A stretch of DNA of 64,000 bases from Sphingobacterium sp. N143 (GCF_030325625.1 NZ_JACAIS010000004.1:248001-312000); one strand, 5' to 3'. Positions 36,072 to 46,936 are shown, counted from the stretch's first letter. Translations and numbers: made by a program. Notes: generated by a model not told the origin, from the letters alone.

Positions 36072-39000
36072 TTGAACAGATTTACCCGAATTGCTTTCAA
36101 AACAATATTGTGGATTATTGGAGTAATCATTGCACTTGCTATTCTAATCGTGTTTCTAATCAGAATACCTGCGGTGCAAAATTATATTGCTGGAAAAGTA
36201 ACGCATTATGTAGAAGGAAAAATAGGCACGCCGGTAAAGATCGGTTACATTAATATTGATTTCCCGAAAAAATTAGTTTTAGAGAACATCTATCTAGAAG
36301 ATCAGAGCAAGGATACTTTAGTTGCGGGAAAAAGCATAGCGGTAGATATCAATATGCTGAAACTGCTGCGAAACACTGTTGAGATCCAAAACATAGAGGC
36401 TGAGGGAATCACGGCCAAAATCAGCCGGTCCCTGCCCGACAGCTCATTCAATTTTGATTATATCGTTCAAGCGTTTTCCTCAGAAACACCAAGTACACCG
36501 ACTGCCGATAGCACCTCTGCCTTGTTGTTTAATTTAGATAGGGTTAAATTCGAAAAATTCCATATCGTCTACACAGATGAAGTGATCGGGACAAGTGCTG
36601 ATGTCTATTTAGGTACACTACATACGAACATCAAAAAATTTGACCTGACGAAGAACATGGCCTTCGATCTACCAAAGGTAAAAGTCGACGGCTTAAATGC
36701 GACGGTAAAACAATGGAAGCCTGTTGTGGACGGCACAGCCCCCAAGGTGAAAGATTTTGGGATCACCGATAAAACGGCACAAATCACCACCTTACTTCCA
36801 GATGTGGGGCTTCAAATTGCAGATTTATCCAATATTCTTGTACGCTACGAAGATGAATCAAGTGCCCTCAGGACCAAATTTGTCATTAAAAACCTACACG
36901 CAGACATCAATAAGATTGATTTAAATAAGGAACTTGTCGATATTCAGACAGTGGACCTGGCGGGTGCTGACAACGAGGTTCTTTTTGGAAAGATCAAAAA
37001 GCAAACGCAGACCGACAGTAGCTCTGCTGATACAGCAAAAATCAATTGGATCGTATCTGCCAAAGATATCAGGATCAATAATACCAGTATCGCTTTCAGG
37101 GATGATAACCAAGTCCGGATGAAGGGGTTTGATTATTTCAACATCAAGATCCCAGGAATAAAGACGAGCCTCAGCGACCTTTATTATAGTGCCGACTCCA
37201 TCAGTGGGTCCCTAAATGAACTGACAGCCTCCGACCATTCGGGGCTTGTGATCAAACAACTTAAAGGAGATTTTAACTATACAGGTACAGGAGCCGAGAT
37301 CAAGAATTTATATGCTGAGACCCCCCGCACCTTAATCCGGGATTACTTTAAGGTGAGCTACCCTTCGTTGGATATCGTCGCCAAGAAGCCGGAGCTGATC
37401 TATGTCAACGCGACAATCAAAAAAAGTCACATTGATATGCGTGACATCTATTATTTTGCGCCCTTCCTGGATACCATGGCGGTGATGAAACCCTTAATGA
37501 ACAAGAAATTCAATATTGATGGCCGTGTGGTGGGCAAAGTCAATGACCTGAATATTCCCAACATTGATTTTCAGACCTTGTCCAATACGCGCGTCATGGC
37601 GAGCATGCGGCTGAAAGGCCTTCCTGATGTAGATAAAATGGCCATGGATCTCCATTTGAAAAAATTGACAACAGGACGCTCCGATATTGAGAAATTGGTA
37701 GCAAAATCCATGCTGCCATCAAACATTGAACTTCCCAATACCATCGGACTGACCGGTACATTTAAAGGCGGGATGAATGCTTTTGACACCAACCTATCGC
37801 TGGTAACGGAGAAAGGAACAGCCAAATTCGATGGCAAGGTAGGCATGGCGGGCCGAGACACGACCTACGATGCTTTTGTCAGCATTCGTGATTTTGACAT
37901 CGGCAAGATTATGAAAATGGACAGTACGCTAGGCATACTCTCCTTTGAAGGCAAGATCAAAGGACATGGAACGGATCCTAAAAAATTGGTAGCCAACTTT
38001 GACGGTAAAGTAAACCGTATGGACGCCATGGGATATCAGTACCATAATATCGACATGAATCTTACCGCAAATCAAGGTGACATCAAAGCTTCTGTCGTTA
38101 GCCCGGATCCCAACATCAAATTAAAGCTGGATGCTACAGCCAATATGCAATCCAAATACCCGCAGGTGGATTTTGAACTGATGGTGGACACCATCAACCT
38201 CAAAAACCTGAAGTTAATGGACGATGATTTTAAATATCATGGCAAGCTTGTCGGTAATTTTAGCTCCGCGGATCCGAACTTCCTCAATGGTGAGGCGCAT
38301 ATCACCAACTCGTCTATTGCATACAATGACGCCTACTATGCGCTGGACAGTATCTCCCTGATTGCAAAATCGGATACAAGCAGAAACCTGCTGCTCCTGA
38401 AGGCACCTTTTTTCAATGCCCACCTGGTAGGAAAATATAAGATCCTGGAACTACAGAATGCCATTCAGGATATCCTTCAAGTATACTATCAGCCTGGCAA
38501 GCCTGTACAGGTCCCTAAATACGAACCACAGAACATTGAGTTTTCAGCACAGTTGACCCGCACCAGGTTTGTACAGGACTTTCTTCCGGAGCTCACTGAA
38601 ATGAAAGATATCACACTGGATGGTATGTTCAATAGTGAAACGAAAACGATTTTGGCCAAACTGGATGCCCCAAAACTAGTCTACAGCGGTACAGAGATCA
38701 ACAATGTCACCCTGGATATCAATACGCTGGACAGTACCCTGTATTATTCGGCGCTGATCAACAAAATCAAGGTCAGCAACATTGAATTGGTGAATACCAT
38801 ATTCAGTGGTAAGGTCATTCAAAATAACCTGGATTTTGGTTTGTGGATCAAAGACAAAAAGGAAAAGGAACAGTACCATCTGGGCGCCAATATGCGTGTC
38901 GATAACGGTGCATTTGTCTTTAGCCTGCTTCAGGATGGTTTAATGCTGAACTACGACAAGTGGGATGTAAACCCGAACAATGTTCTTAAATTTGGTAGCA

Positions 39001-41363
39001 CCGGCATACAGGCCAATGATTTTGTCTTGAACAACAAGGGCCAGGAACTCAGCATATCTTCACAGGACAGTGTCCTCAATTCCCCGGTCAATATTGCCTT
39101 CAAGAACTTCCGTATCGAAACGTTAAGCAGGATGCTGGAAAGTGAAACCATGGAACTGGGCGGAGGCATCAATGGTCAGGCCACCATATCGAGACTAGAA
39201 AGCAACCCCGTGTTTGTCTCTGACCTGCTGATCGACAAATTCTACATTGGCAAAGATACCGTGGGCAATGTCAATATTAAGGTCAACAATGAAAAAGAAA
39301 ACACCTATAACGCCAATATCAGCATTAGCGAAAATGGCAATAATGTGGTATTGAACGGTGATTTTATCAGTCCGCCACAGGGAGAATCGAGTTTGAACTT
39401 CACCTTGGATATCGCACCCTTGACCATGCAGACTGTACAGGCATTTAGCTTGGGCTATCTGAAGGATTCAAAAGGAAATCTCGAGGGCCAATTGAAAATC
39501 ACAGGCTCACCTTCGAAACCTGTCATTGATGGAGACGTAAAATTTAAGGATGCACAATTCAATATTGCCATGTTGAACGCGTTATTCACTGCAAAAAATG
39601 AAACCGTGCATCTGGATCAAAGAGGGATCACCTTCCCCAAATTTGAGCTTGTGGATAAAAAAGGAAACATCGCAAAGCTGAGCGGTTCAATAAATACCAA
39701 AACCTATACGGATTTTGATTTTAACCTCAATATCAACACCAACAATTTTGAGGTGCTGAATTCCACACAGACAGACAATGACATGTTTTACGGAAAAATG
39801 TATCTCACCTCCAACCTGCGCATCCGCGGCAACCTCGACAAACCTGTGGTTGATGGCACGATCAAGGTGTTGGATGATACAGATTTCACCTTTGTGATGC
39901 CCAATGAGGATCCGGGCATGGCAGACCGTAAGGGTGTGGTTGAATTTGTGGATAAGAGCGACACGACTCAGACCAATATATTTGCCAAATTGGATTCGAT
40001 GACTGTAACCCGATTAACGGGAATCGATGTGGACCTCAACCTTCAGACCGACAAAGAGGCTAAATTCAAGATATTGCTGGATGCAGGATCGAAGGATGCG
40101 CTCAATATTCAGGGACAAGCGGAGCTGAATGCAGGGATAGACGCAAGTAGTAAAATTACCCTGTCCGGAACATTTACCGTGGACAAGGGAAGTTATTCAT
40201 TCAGTTTTGGCCCAGTGAAAAAGGATTTCACCTTTCAGAAAGGAAGTACCATCACCTGGAACGGGGATCCGCTGGATGCCCAGCTCAATATCACTGCAGC
40301 GTACAATATCAAGGCCCCTACCCTGGAACTTGTAGCCACACAATTGGGATCAGAGAATGCAAACCTGTATAAACAGCGGGTTCCATTCAATGTTTTACTG
40401 AAAATAAAGGACAAGTTGTTCCAACCACAATTAGACTTTGATATTGACCTGGATGAGAACAATTCTATCGTATCTCAGGACGTTGTCAGCAAAGTCAACA
40501 ATGCCCTGACCACCCTGCGCGAAAATCCGTCGGAGCTCAATAAGCAGGTCTTTTCATTGATCGTGCTGGGCCGGTTTATGTCGACTAATCCATTTGAAAG
40601 TCTTTCTGGTGGTGGCGGCACCGAGGCAATCGTAAGAAATAGCATAAGTTCTTTCTTAAGCGGCCAATTGAACCGTCTGGCCTCAGAGCTGATCACTGGC
40701 GTAGAATTGGATTTCAATCTTACCTCAGAAGAAGATTATACAACAGGGGCCGGTAATACGCGGACGGACCTGAATATTGGCGTCTCAAAAATGCTTCTGA
40801 ACGACCGTTTGAAAATCACTATTGGCTCCAATTTTGAAGTAGAGGGCAATACGCGTCCTGGCGAAACTGCCAATAATATCGCTGGTGATATCCAGTTGGA
40901 TTATCAACTTTCACAGGATGGCCGTTACTTTGCCCGGGTATACCGCAAAAACCAATACCAGGTAACGCTTCAGGGACAATATGTGGAGACCGGTATCGGA
41001 TTTATCATCAACATGGATTACAATAGATTCAAGGAAATCTGGATGAGTTCCAAAAAGCTTCAGGAATATTATGATACCAGCAGCCGTGGATTTAGAAGAC
41101 GTTTTGATGTGGAACGGATGGAAACAGATTCTATATATCGTGACAGCGTACGTAACGTCATCCGGGATAGTCTGATGCTCCATAATCCCGCATTTAGAAA
41201 ACGTATGGAAGAGCGAGAAAGGGAAAAAAGCAAACAACAATTGGACCCAGAAAAAAAAGGGACAAATATGCCAGAGAATGATAGTTCAAAAACAAATTTA
41301 GATACCACCAGAACGACAGCGATTAAAAATGAAGAAGAAGAAAGGAGTCATCATGCGAGCTAA
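36072..41363 (+). CDS. tamB: TamB family translocation and assembly module protein
   Basis: A 1763-residue protein with one N-terminal membrane helix (about residues 10-30) and a very long periplasmic beta-rich groove (AsmA/TamB type repeats). It ends with the conserved DUF490 region (about 1280-1650), including SGTFTVDKGSYSFSFGP and the family element VSKVNNALTTLRENP. It spans the periplasm and links to the outer-membrane partner TamL for protein or lipid transport. The start is TTG 36072: an in-frame stop (36048-36050) lies just upstream and no ATG is available before the helix. The tail is charged. tamL overlaps its last 11 bases. Confidence 0.93.
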   Translation: MNRFTRIAFKTILWIIGVIIALAILIVFLIRIPAVQNYIAGKVTHYVEGKIGTPVKIGYINIDFPKKLVLENIYLEDQSKDTLVAGKSIAVDINMLKLLRNTVEIQNIEAEGITAKISRSLPDSSFNFDYIVQAFSSETPSTPTADSTSALLFNLDRVKFEKFHIVYTDEVIGTSADVYLGTLHTNIKKFDLTKNMAFDLPKVKVDGLNATVKQWKPVVDGTAPKVKDFGITDKTAQITTLLPDVGLQIADLSNILVRYEDESSALRTKFVIKNLHADINKIDLNKELVDIQTVDLAGADNEVLFGKIKKQTQTDSSSADTAKINWIVSAKDIRINNTSIAFRDDNQVRMKGFDYFNIKIPGIKTSLSDLYYSADSISGSLNELTASDHSGLVIKQLKGDFNYTGTGAEIKNLYAETPRTLIRDYFKVSYPSLDIVAKKPELIYVNATIKKSHIDMRDIYYFAPFLDTMAVMKPLMNKKFNIDGRVVGKVNDLNIPNIDFQTLSNTRVMASMRLKGLPDVDKMAMDLHLKKLTTGRSDIEKLVAKSMLPSNIELPNTIGLTGTFKGGMNAFDTNLSLVTEKGTAKFDGKVGMAGRDTTYDAFVSIRDFDIGKIMKMDSTLGILSFEGKIKGHGTDPKKLVANFDGKVNRMDAMGYQYHNIDMNLTANQGDIKASVVSPDPNIKLKLDATANMQSKYPQVDFELMVDTINLKNLKLMDDDFKYHGKLVGNFSSADPNFLNGEAHITNSSIAYNDAYYALDSISLIAKSDTSRNLLLLKAPFFNAHLVGKYKILELQNAIQDILQVYYQPGKPVQVPKYEPQNIEFSAQLTRTRFVQDFLPELTEMKDITLDGMFNSETKTILAKLDAPKLVYSGTEINNVTLDINTLDSTLYYSALINKIKVSNIELVNTIFSGKVIQNNLDFGLWIKDKKEKEQYHLGANMRVDNGAFVFSLLQDGLMLNYDKWDVNPNNVLKFGSTGIQANDFVLNNKGQELSISSQDSVLNSPVNIAFKNFRIETLSRMLESETMELGGGINGQATISRLESNPVFVSDLLIDKFYIGKDTVGNVNIKVNNEKENTYNANISISENGNNVVLNGDFISPPQGESSLNFTLDIAPLTMQTVQAFSLGYLKDSKGNLEGQLKITGSPSKPVIDGDVKFKDAQFNIAMLNALFTAKNETVHLDQRGITFPKFELVDKKGNIAKLSGSINTKTYTDFDFNLNINTNNFEVLNSTQTDNDMFYGKMYLTSNLRIRGNLDKPVVDGTIKVLDDTDFTFVMPNEDPGMADRKGVVEFVDKSDTTQTNIFAKLDSMTVTRLTGIDVDLNLQTDKEAKFKILLDAGSKDALNIQGQAELNAGIDASSKITLSGTFTVDKGSYSFSFGPVKKDFTFQKGSTITWNGDPLDAQLNITAAYNIKAPTLELVATQLGSENANLYKQRVPFNVLLKIKDKLFQPQLDFDIDLDENNSIVSQDVVSKVNNALTTLRENPSELNKQVFSLIVLGRFMSTNPFESLSGGGGTEAIVRNSISSFLSGQLNRLASELITGVELDFNLTSEEDYTTGAGNTRTDLNIGVSKMLLNDRLKITIGSNFEVEGNTRPGETANNIAGDIQLDYQLSQDGRYFARVYRKNQYQVTLQGQYVETGIGFIINMDYNRFKEIWMSSKKLQEYYDTSSRGFRRRFDVERMETDSIYRDSVRNVIRDSLMLHNPAFRKRMEEREREKSKQQLDPEKKGTNMPENDSSKTNLDTTRTTAIKNEEEERSHHAS

Positions 41364-43659
41364 ACTCAAATTTGCCATTGGGATCATGACACTGGGTGCC
41401 CTTATAGCTTCTTGTTCATCGACCAAAAATCTGAAAGAAGGAGAAAGCTTATATGTCAAGGGCAATGTGCTCATTGATTCGGATACTATTTCAAAGGAAA
41501 ACAAGGAAAGATTATCAACACACCTTGAATCGGCGCTGATGCCGAAACCTAATAAACGGCTGGCCGGAGTTCCATTTAAGCTCTATTTCAATAATATGGC
41601 CGGCGACTCCGTCGGAAAGAATGTGATTAAAAAGTTTTTCAAAAAAATAGGTGAGGAACCTGTCCTCCTGAGTGATGTCAATCGTGAATATAATGAAAAT
41701 CTCTTGAGGAACCGGATGGAAAATATTGGTTTCTTTGATGCCGAAGTGAGTTCAGATACCTTGGTCGAAAAGAAAGAGGCAACAATTAATTATACGGCCA
41801 AACCCAATCTGATCTATAGAATACAATCTGTCAAATTTGATATCGACAGCAGCAGCCAGCTGGGCAGGGACATCCATTCTTCGGCAGACAAAAGTCTTTT
41901 GCAGGTAGGCAAAAACTACAGTCTTGATGTTATACTCAATGAGCGTGACCGTATTGACAATGATCTTAAAAACAAAGGATACTATTATTTCAGTCCGGAC
42001 TACATTTTAGTGGAAGTGGACAGCACGATCGGGAACCACAAAGTAAATATGTATGTAACGGTAAAAAAGGAAACCCCGGCGCAGGCAAAAATACCTTCCA
42101 AGATCAATAAAATCTATATTTACCCCAATTATACGGAAACAAGCTCCGGTTATCAGCGGTCCACAAGAAATGCAGAACTGTTTGACAGCAGTTATTATTT
42201 CATAGACCGCCGTCATACCTATCGGAAGCCAGTCATCGCAAAGCATATTTTCTTCCACCCAGGTGATATTTACAACCGGAATGCGCATAACCAAACCATC
42301 AGCCATCTGGTCAATCTAAATAGCTGGAAATTTGTCAAGAACAATTTTGTTGACAGCAAGGATGTACCCAATGCACTGGATGTCTATTACTACTTAACCC
42401 CTTTACCAAAAAAATCATTACGCGTCGAACTGTTGGGCAAGATGGCATCTGTCTATAACGGAACAGAAGTCAATGTAAACTGGACCCTGCGCAATGCCTT
42501 TAAAGGAGCCGAGCAGCTAAGCTTTAATGTCTTCGGGGGCTATGAGATACAAACCGGTGGAAATGCTGATCTAAACTCAAGCTATTACCGTTATGGAGCG
42601 GAAGCGACACTGACCTTTCCAAGGATCCTCTCGCCTTTTGGCAGCATCAATCCGTCACGCCGTTTTATTCCTAAAACATATATAAAAGGCCGATACGAGT
42701 TCTTAAATCGCCGTAAGGCTTATACCCTCAATTCAATCGCTTTGGATTATGGTTATATCTGGCAGGAATCGGAAGAAAAACAACACGATCTGTCCCTACT
42801 GGAGATCACGTATGTGCAGCCAAAAGGTATCTCTGAGAGCTATCAAAGACAGATGGATACCATCCCGGCACTCCGTCATGCTATTGACCCCCAATTTACC
42901 ATTGGTCCAAACTATAACTTCACGTTTCAGAATACCATGAAACAGCATCTGAAGAATACCTTTTACTTTAAAGGGAATCTGGATCTTTCCGGAAATGTAT
43001 TGGGCTTGATCAAAGGAGCTGATTTTAACAAAGGCAAAACCTTTAAGCTGTTTGATGCCTATTTCGCCCAATATATCAAGATCAGTGGCGACGGAAGGCA
43101 TTATTTAAAACTCTCAGAGAATTCGCAGTTAGCTTCAAGGGTCAGTTTGGGACTGAGCTATTCGTATGGTAATTCGCGCTCGCTGCCTTATTTAAAACAG
43201 TATTATGTAGGTGGGCCAAACAGTATCCGGGCCTTTGGTGCCCGTGCTATTGGGCCAGGTACCGTAGCTCCGGAAAAGCTGAGCAATGGATTATTTTATG
43301 CCGATCAAACGGGGGATATCAAGTTGGAACTGAACACAGAATACAGGGCTAAATTGGCTGGATTTGTGCATTGGGCGGCTTTCATTGACGCTGGTAATGT
43401 ATGGCTGCAACGCGAAGACGAAAATAAACCGGGAGGTAAGTTCAGTAAAAATTTTTTAAATGAGCTTGCTGTTGGTGGCGGTGCTGGCTTACGATTTGAC
43501 TTCACCTTTCTGATTATCCGAACTGACTTTTCGATCCCCTTCCGCATTCCTTATTTACCAAAAGGCGAACGTTGGGTATTTAAGGATATCGATTTCGGAA
43601 GTTCAAGATGGCGAAAAGATAACCTGATGTTCAATCTAGCCATTGGTTATCCTTTTTAA
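41353..43659 (+). CDS. tamL: TamL: BamA/TamA-family outer-membrane protein with lipoprotein signal
   Basis: A 768-residue outer-membrane protein, the Bacteroidota TamA variant carrying a lipid anchor. The signal ends in the lipobox LIASC (Cys21). POTRA-like domains cover about residues 30-360, and a 16-strand barrel of the bacterial surface antigen family covers about 380-768, with RAFGARAIGPG and GGGAGLRFDF. ATG 41353 is chosen because AAGGAG lies 5 bases before it. The frame also permits an earlier start at 41329. It is encoded by the same message as tamB, with an 11-base overlap. Confidence 0.92.
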   Translation: MRAKLKFAIGIMTLGALIASCSSTKNLKEGESLYVKGNVLIDSDTISKENKERLSTHLESALMPKPNKRLAGVPFKLYFNNMAGDSVGKNVIKKFFKKIGEEPVLLSDVNREYNENLLRNRMENIGFFDAEVSSDTLVEKKEATINYTAKPNLIYRIQSVKFDIDSSSQLGRDIHSSADKSLLQVGKNYSLDVILNERDRIDNDLKNKGYYYFSPDYILVEVDSTIGNHKVNMYVTVKKETPAQAKIPSKINKIYIYPNYTETSSGYQRSTRNAELFDSSYYFIDRRHTYRKPVIAKHIFFHPGDIYNRNAHNQTISHLVNLNSWKFVKNNFVDSKDVPNALDVYYYLTPLPKKSLRVELLGKMASVYNGTEVNVNWTLRNAFKGAEQLSFNVFGGYEIQTGGNADLNSSYYRYGAEATLTFPRILSPFGSINPSRRFIPKTYIKGRYEFLNRRKAYTLNSIALDYGYIWQESEEKQHDLSLLEITYVQPKGISESYQRQMDTIPALRHAIDPQFTIGPNYNFTFQNTMKQHLKNTFYFKGNLDLSGNVLGLIKGADFNKGKTFKLFDAYFAQYIKISGDGRHYLKLSENSQLASRVSLGLSYSYGNSRSLPYLKQYYVGGPNSIRAFGARAIGPGTVAPEKLSNGLFYADQTGDIKLELNTEYRAKLAGFVHWAAFIDAGNVWLQREDENKPGGKFSKNFLNELAVGGGAGLRFDFTFLIIRTDFSIPFRIPYLPKGERWVFKDIDFGSSRWRKDNLMFNLAIGYPF

Positions 43660-43960
43660 TATGACGTGCCGGGGCTTAGACTTTGGTCCTATAAGCCTTC
43701 GGCATTGCAGCACTCACTTTGTTATAACTTCATCACATTTATAATTTCATTGCTGGTTAGCCATTGATTTACTGACAATAATTCATTAAATTCAATTATT
43801 ATTTATTAATCCATATACATACGCATGAAATATCCATGTCAAAAAACAGCACAAGCATTCGTGAAAATGAACTGGATATTCCATGTAACCATTACAACGC
43901 CCAAGGCAGCATGAATACCTGAAGAGATCATTAAGTCATGAATAAACAAATAATTTACAT
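43660..43960. other. Gap between tamL and mdh
   Basis: About 300 bases, AT-rich, without a clear gene, promoter box or terminator. Confidence 0.35.
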
Positions 43961-44899
43961 ATGAAAGTAACTATTGTTGGTGCCGGAGCTGTAGGAGCTA
44001 CTACAGCAGACAATTTAATCCGTCGGAATGTCGCAGAAGAGATTGTATTATTGGATATTAAGGAAGGATTTGCGGAGGGTAAGGCTCAGGATATGGCTCA
44101 GACAGCTGCCTTGCTGGGATTTGAATCCAAAATCAAAGGTGTAACCAATGACTATCTGTCTACGGCAGGATCTACGGTTGCTGTCATTACCTCTGGCATT
44201 CCCCGAAAACCAGGAATGACCCGTGAGGAATTGATCGGAACAAATGCAAATATTGTCAAATCTGTTGTCGAAAATTTAGTAAAACATTCCCCTGATATCA
44301 TCATTGTCATTGTTTCCAATCCCATGGACACCATGACTTACCTAGCGCTCAAATCGAGCGGATTACCCAAAAATAGAATCATAGGAATGGGTGGCACACT
44401 GGATTCGGCACGGTTCAAATATCAATTAAGTGAAAAGTTAAATGCCTCAGCGGCGGATCTCAATGCCATTGTGATTGGAGGGCATGGTGACACCACCATG
44501 ATTCCACTGATCAAGCACTCCACGTGGAACAGCATTCCGGTGACAAATTTTCTAACGCCAGAAGAACAGGCAGAAATTGTCCTGAAAACAATGGTGGGTG
44601 GGGCGACTTTAACTAGCCTCATCGGCACCTCGGCATGGTATGCTCCTGGTGCTGCCACTGCAGCGGTGGTCGAGAGCATTGTACGGGATCAGGGCAGATT
44701 ATTTACGGCTTCAGTCTATCTTGAAGGTGAGTTTGATCAGGAAGATATCAACCTGGGTGTTCCGGTAATCATCAACAAAAAAGGATGGGATCGGATCATT
44801 CCATTACAGCTCGATGAAGCTGATCAAGAAAAATTCAATAAAAGCGCCGACGCGGTACGCACCATGAACAATGTGCTCAAAGAAATAAAAGCATTATAA
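43961..44899 (+). CDS. mdh: Malate dehydrogenase
   Basis: A 312-residue NAD-dependent enzyme that interconverts malate and oxaloacetate in the TCA cycle. The Rossmann motif is VGAGAVGATTADNL (residues 5-18). The substrate loop has SGIPRKPGMTREEL with the arginines that select a dicarboxylate. The catalytic His is in IGGHGDTTMIP, and SNPMDTMTY fits the LDH-like MDH group used by Bacteroidota and Chlorobi. The length fits that group. It forms a single-gene unit with a strong terminator; sucAB in the same window serve the same pathway. Confidence 0.96.
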   Translation: MKVTIVGAGAVGATTADNLIRRNVAEEIVLLDIKEGFAEGKAQDMAQTAALLGFESKIKGVTNDYLSTAGSTVAVITSGIPRKPGMTREELIGTNANIVKSVVENLVKHSPDIIIVIVSNPMDTMTYLALKSSGLPKNRIIGMGGTLDSARFKYQLSEKLNASAADLNAIVIGGHGDTTMIPLIKHSTWNSIPVTNFLTPEEQAEIVLKTMVGGATLTSLIGTSAWYAPGAATAAVVESIVRDQGRLFTASVYLEGEFDQEDINLGVPVIINKKGWDRIIPLQLDEADQEKFNKSADAVRTMNNVLKEIKAL

Positions 44900-44918
44900 C
44901 AAGCTTCGGCTCAGTAAA

Positions 44919-44955
44919 TAAAAAAGGCAGTTATCCAGTATAACTGCCTTTTTTA
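44919..44955 (+). terminator. Terminator after mdh
   Basis: A perfect stem of 13-14 bp (AAAAAGGCAGTTA and complement) with a short loop and a T-run. Confidence 0.93.
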
Positions 44956-45025
44956 TCCTATCCCTACTTGACTGAATAAATTGTTTTTTATTGCAAATCA
45001 AAAGCAATTTATCTATTTTGGCTAT

Positions 45026-45475
45026 ATGACGACAGTATCTTTTCAATTACTGGATTTACAGGGACAGGGGACACATGCCCTTGTTGATGTGGCAATTTAT
45101 GGGCGTACCTTTAAAATGGTCATCGATACAGGTGCATCCAAAACCGTTTTCGATAAAACCCAATTGGGTCATCTTTTAGAAGATCAGCTGCTGCTAGAAC
45201 CATCGGAAACTCTTTCAACCGGACTCGGTACAAACTCGATGGAAAGTTTCAATATGGAAATCCCCAGTTTAGCAATCGGAGCATGGCGTATCAATCGACT
45301 GAAGACCGCAGTGCTGGACTTGAGCTCGATCAATTATGCCTATCAACAAATGCAGCTTGAACCTGTTATCGGCGTGCTTGGCGGGGATATTTTTTCGGAC
45401 TATGGTGCGGTCATTGACTATGCAAAAAAGACATTAAAGTTGCGGGACCGAAAACTCAGAAGCAAGTCAAGTTGA
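45026..45475 (+). CDS. Retropepsin-like aspartic protease domain protein
   Basis: A 149-residue single-domain protein with the aspartic protease motif VIDTGASKT (Asp34, Thr35, Gly36) and a later hydrophobic-hydrophobic-Gly strand (VIGVLGGDIF), the classic retropepsin layout. One such domain would act as a dimer. ATG 45026 is preferred to the in-frame ATG at 44981, whose added residues look like untranslated leader. No signal peptide is seen, so it is cytoplasmic. Clan AA proteins of this kind are poorly characterised in Bacteroidota. Confidence 0.82.
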   Translation: MTTVSFQLLDLQGQGTHALVDVAIYGRTFKMVIDTGASKTVFDKTQLGHLLEDQLLLEPSETLSTGLGTNSMESFNMEIPSLAIGAWRINRLKTAVLDLSSINYAYQQMQLEPVIGVLGGDIFSDYGAVIDYAKKTLKLRDRKLRSKSS

Positions 45476-45502
45476 AATCCTGCTGTGCAAAGAAAGTTCC
45501 GA

Positions 45503-46723
45503 TTAAAATTTAAACAGCCTTTTATGGATGTGCAGGCGAAGGTAGCTATAATAGAGAACTGCAATCAATATTCCCAGCCCTCCCATCAGGTATAAGGTTG
45601 TCCTGAGCCCGCAATAACTTGCCAGCGAGCCTATCATTAAAGTTCCGATAGGAAATATGCCCTGGAATGCCATGACATAGTAGGATATCGCCCGAGCACG
45701 GTAGATGGGTATGGCATGTGTCTGTATATAAGTATTGATACTTGAATTCTGCATCATCATGGCAAACGAAACCAGCATCACATAGACCAGGGCCATCTGC
45801 AGCATGCTGGCATGTGCCAGAAACAACAAGGCCAACCCCATTAGCGCTGCTGCCCCCATCACCTGATAACGTAAGTTGGTACCTGATTTTAAACGGGCCA
45901 TATTGAAGGCCCCGATCATCGCTCCTAATCCGGCAGCGCTTTCAAACCAGGAAAAAGTCCGCTCGTCGCCGTGAAACATTTCCTTGGCAATGGCTGGTAG
46001 CAGTGAAGTATAAGGAATGACAATCAGACTGGAGAATGTCATGATAATAATCAACGATGAGATATGAGGGGAGCGCTTGAGGTATCGAAATCCTTCAACC
46101 AAGCCCTCCCAGTTGCTTCCTTTACTTAATTGCACATGTGTCTCGTCTACTTTCATCATGAGCAAGGTAATAATAACGGGGACAAAGCTGATAAAATTTA
46201 AGGCAAAGCAGACCAATTCCCCATAGGTACTCAATAAAATCCCGCCTATTGCAGGTCCCAACATACGGGCTCCATTAAAAATCGTTGAATTGAGCGCAAT
46301 GGCATTGGGCAGATCCTTACGGTCGCCCACGAGATACATCATCAATGATTGTCGGCCGAGCACATCAAAAGAATTGATCACGCCCTGAATCAAGCCGAGT
46401 ACGGAAAGCCATAGCACACTCTCCCACTTCATATAGACCAGTAAGGTTAGAATTCCAGCCTGAATCATCAAGCCAATCTGCGTCATCAATACCAACTTGT
46501 ATTTCTTGTGTTTATCCACAAAACTTCCGATAAATGGTGAGAGCACCAACGAGGGCAGTAAGGAAATGAACTGCACAAAGCCCAGCCAGAATACAGAATT
46601 GGTCAATTCATAAACCAGCCAGCTGATTGCTATCCGCTGCATCCACGTCCCCATAAGAGAGATTGCCTGCCCTATAACATGTAAACGGAAGTTCCTATAA
46701 TGGAGAGATCTGAAAACCTGCAT
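45503..46723 (-). CDS. MFS transporter (EntS/MFS_3-like)
   Basis: A 406-residue permease with about twelve membrane helices. The N-terminal LHYRNFRLHVIGQAISLMGTWMQRIAISWL is the signature of the MFS_3 (enterobactin exporter-like) family, and the loop GSFVDKHKKYKL between helices 2 and 3 is the MFS signature. ATG 46723 is preferred over 46768, since the family motif starts there. It is convergent with the retropepsin-like gene (28 bases between the two stops). The substrate is unknown; no siderophore genes lie nearby. Confidence 0.88.
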   Translation of the reverse strand: MQVFRSLHYRNFRLHVIGQAISLMGTWMQRIAISWLVYELTNSVFWLGFVQFISLLPSLVLSPFIGSFVDKHKKYKLVLMTQIGLMIQAGILTLLVYMKWESVLWLSVLGLIQGVINSFDVLGRQSLMMYLVGDRKDLPNAIALNSTIFNGARMLGPAIGGILLSTYGELVCFALNFISFVPVIITLLMMKVDETHVQLSKGSNWEGLVEGFRYLKRSPHISSLIIIMTFSSLIVIPYTSLLPAIAKEMFHGDERTFSWFESAAGLGAMIGAFNMARLKSGTNLRYQVMGAAALMGLALLFLAHASMLQMALVYVMLVSFAMMMQNSSINTYIQTHAIPIYRARAISYYVMAFQGIFPIGTLMIGSLASYCGLRTTLYLMGGLGILIAVLYYSYLRLHIHKRLFKF

Positions 46724-46835
46724 ATTCAAAGATAATACTATATAAAGTATAACAAAAAAGAATGCCAAGAGATTCTTGTTTAAAAATAAAAATGCAATTC
46801 ATGGAATAGAGTATGCAATACTGGAATATAATCAA

Positions 46836-46843
46836 TAACTTTG
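46836..46843 (+). promoter_or_regulatory. -7 box TAACTTTG for fsa
   Basis: A perfect TAnnTTTG box about 93 bases before the ATG, implying a leader of about 90 bases; no regulatory fold was recognised in it. Confidence 0.5.
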
Positions 46844-46936
46844 CAGCAATTATTTCAATATTTGTTCGCGAACAATTTTAATAGCAGCGGAGAGATCGAT
46901 AAATAATCAAACAATTATCATTCAATATCATACACA

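Noticed and set aside
41329..41352. Start of tamL at the earlier ATG
   Set aside because: The later ATG at 41353 has a well-placed AAGGAG and gives a standard lipoprotein signal; the earlier start adds only lysine-rich residues.
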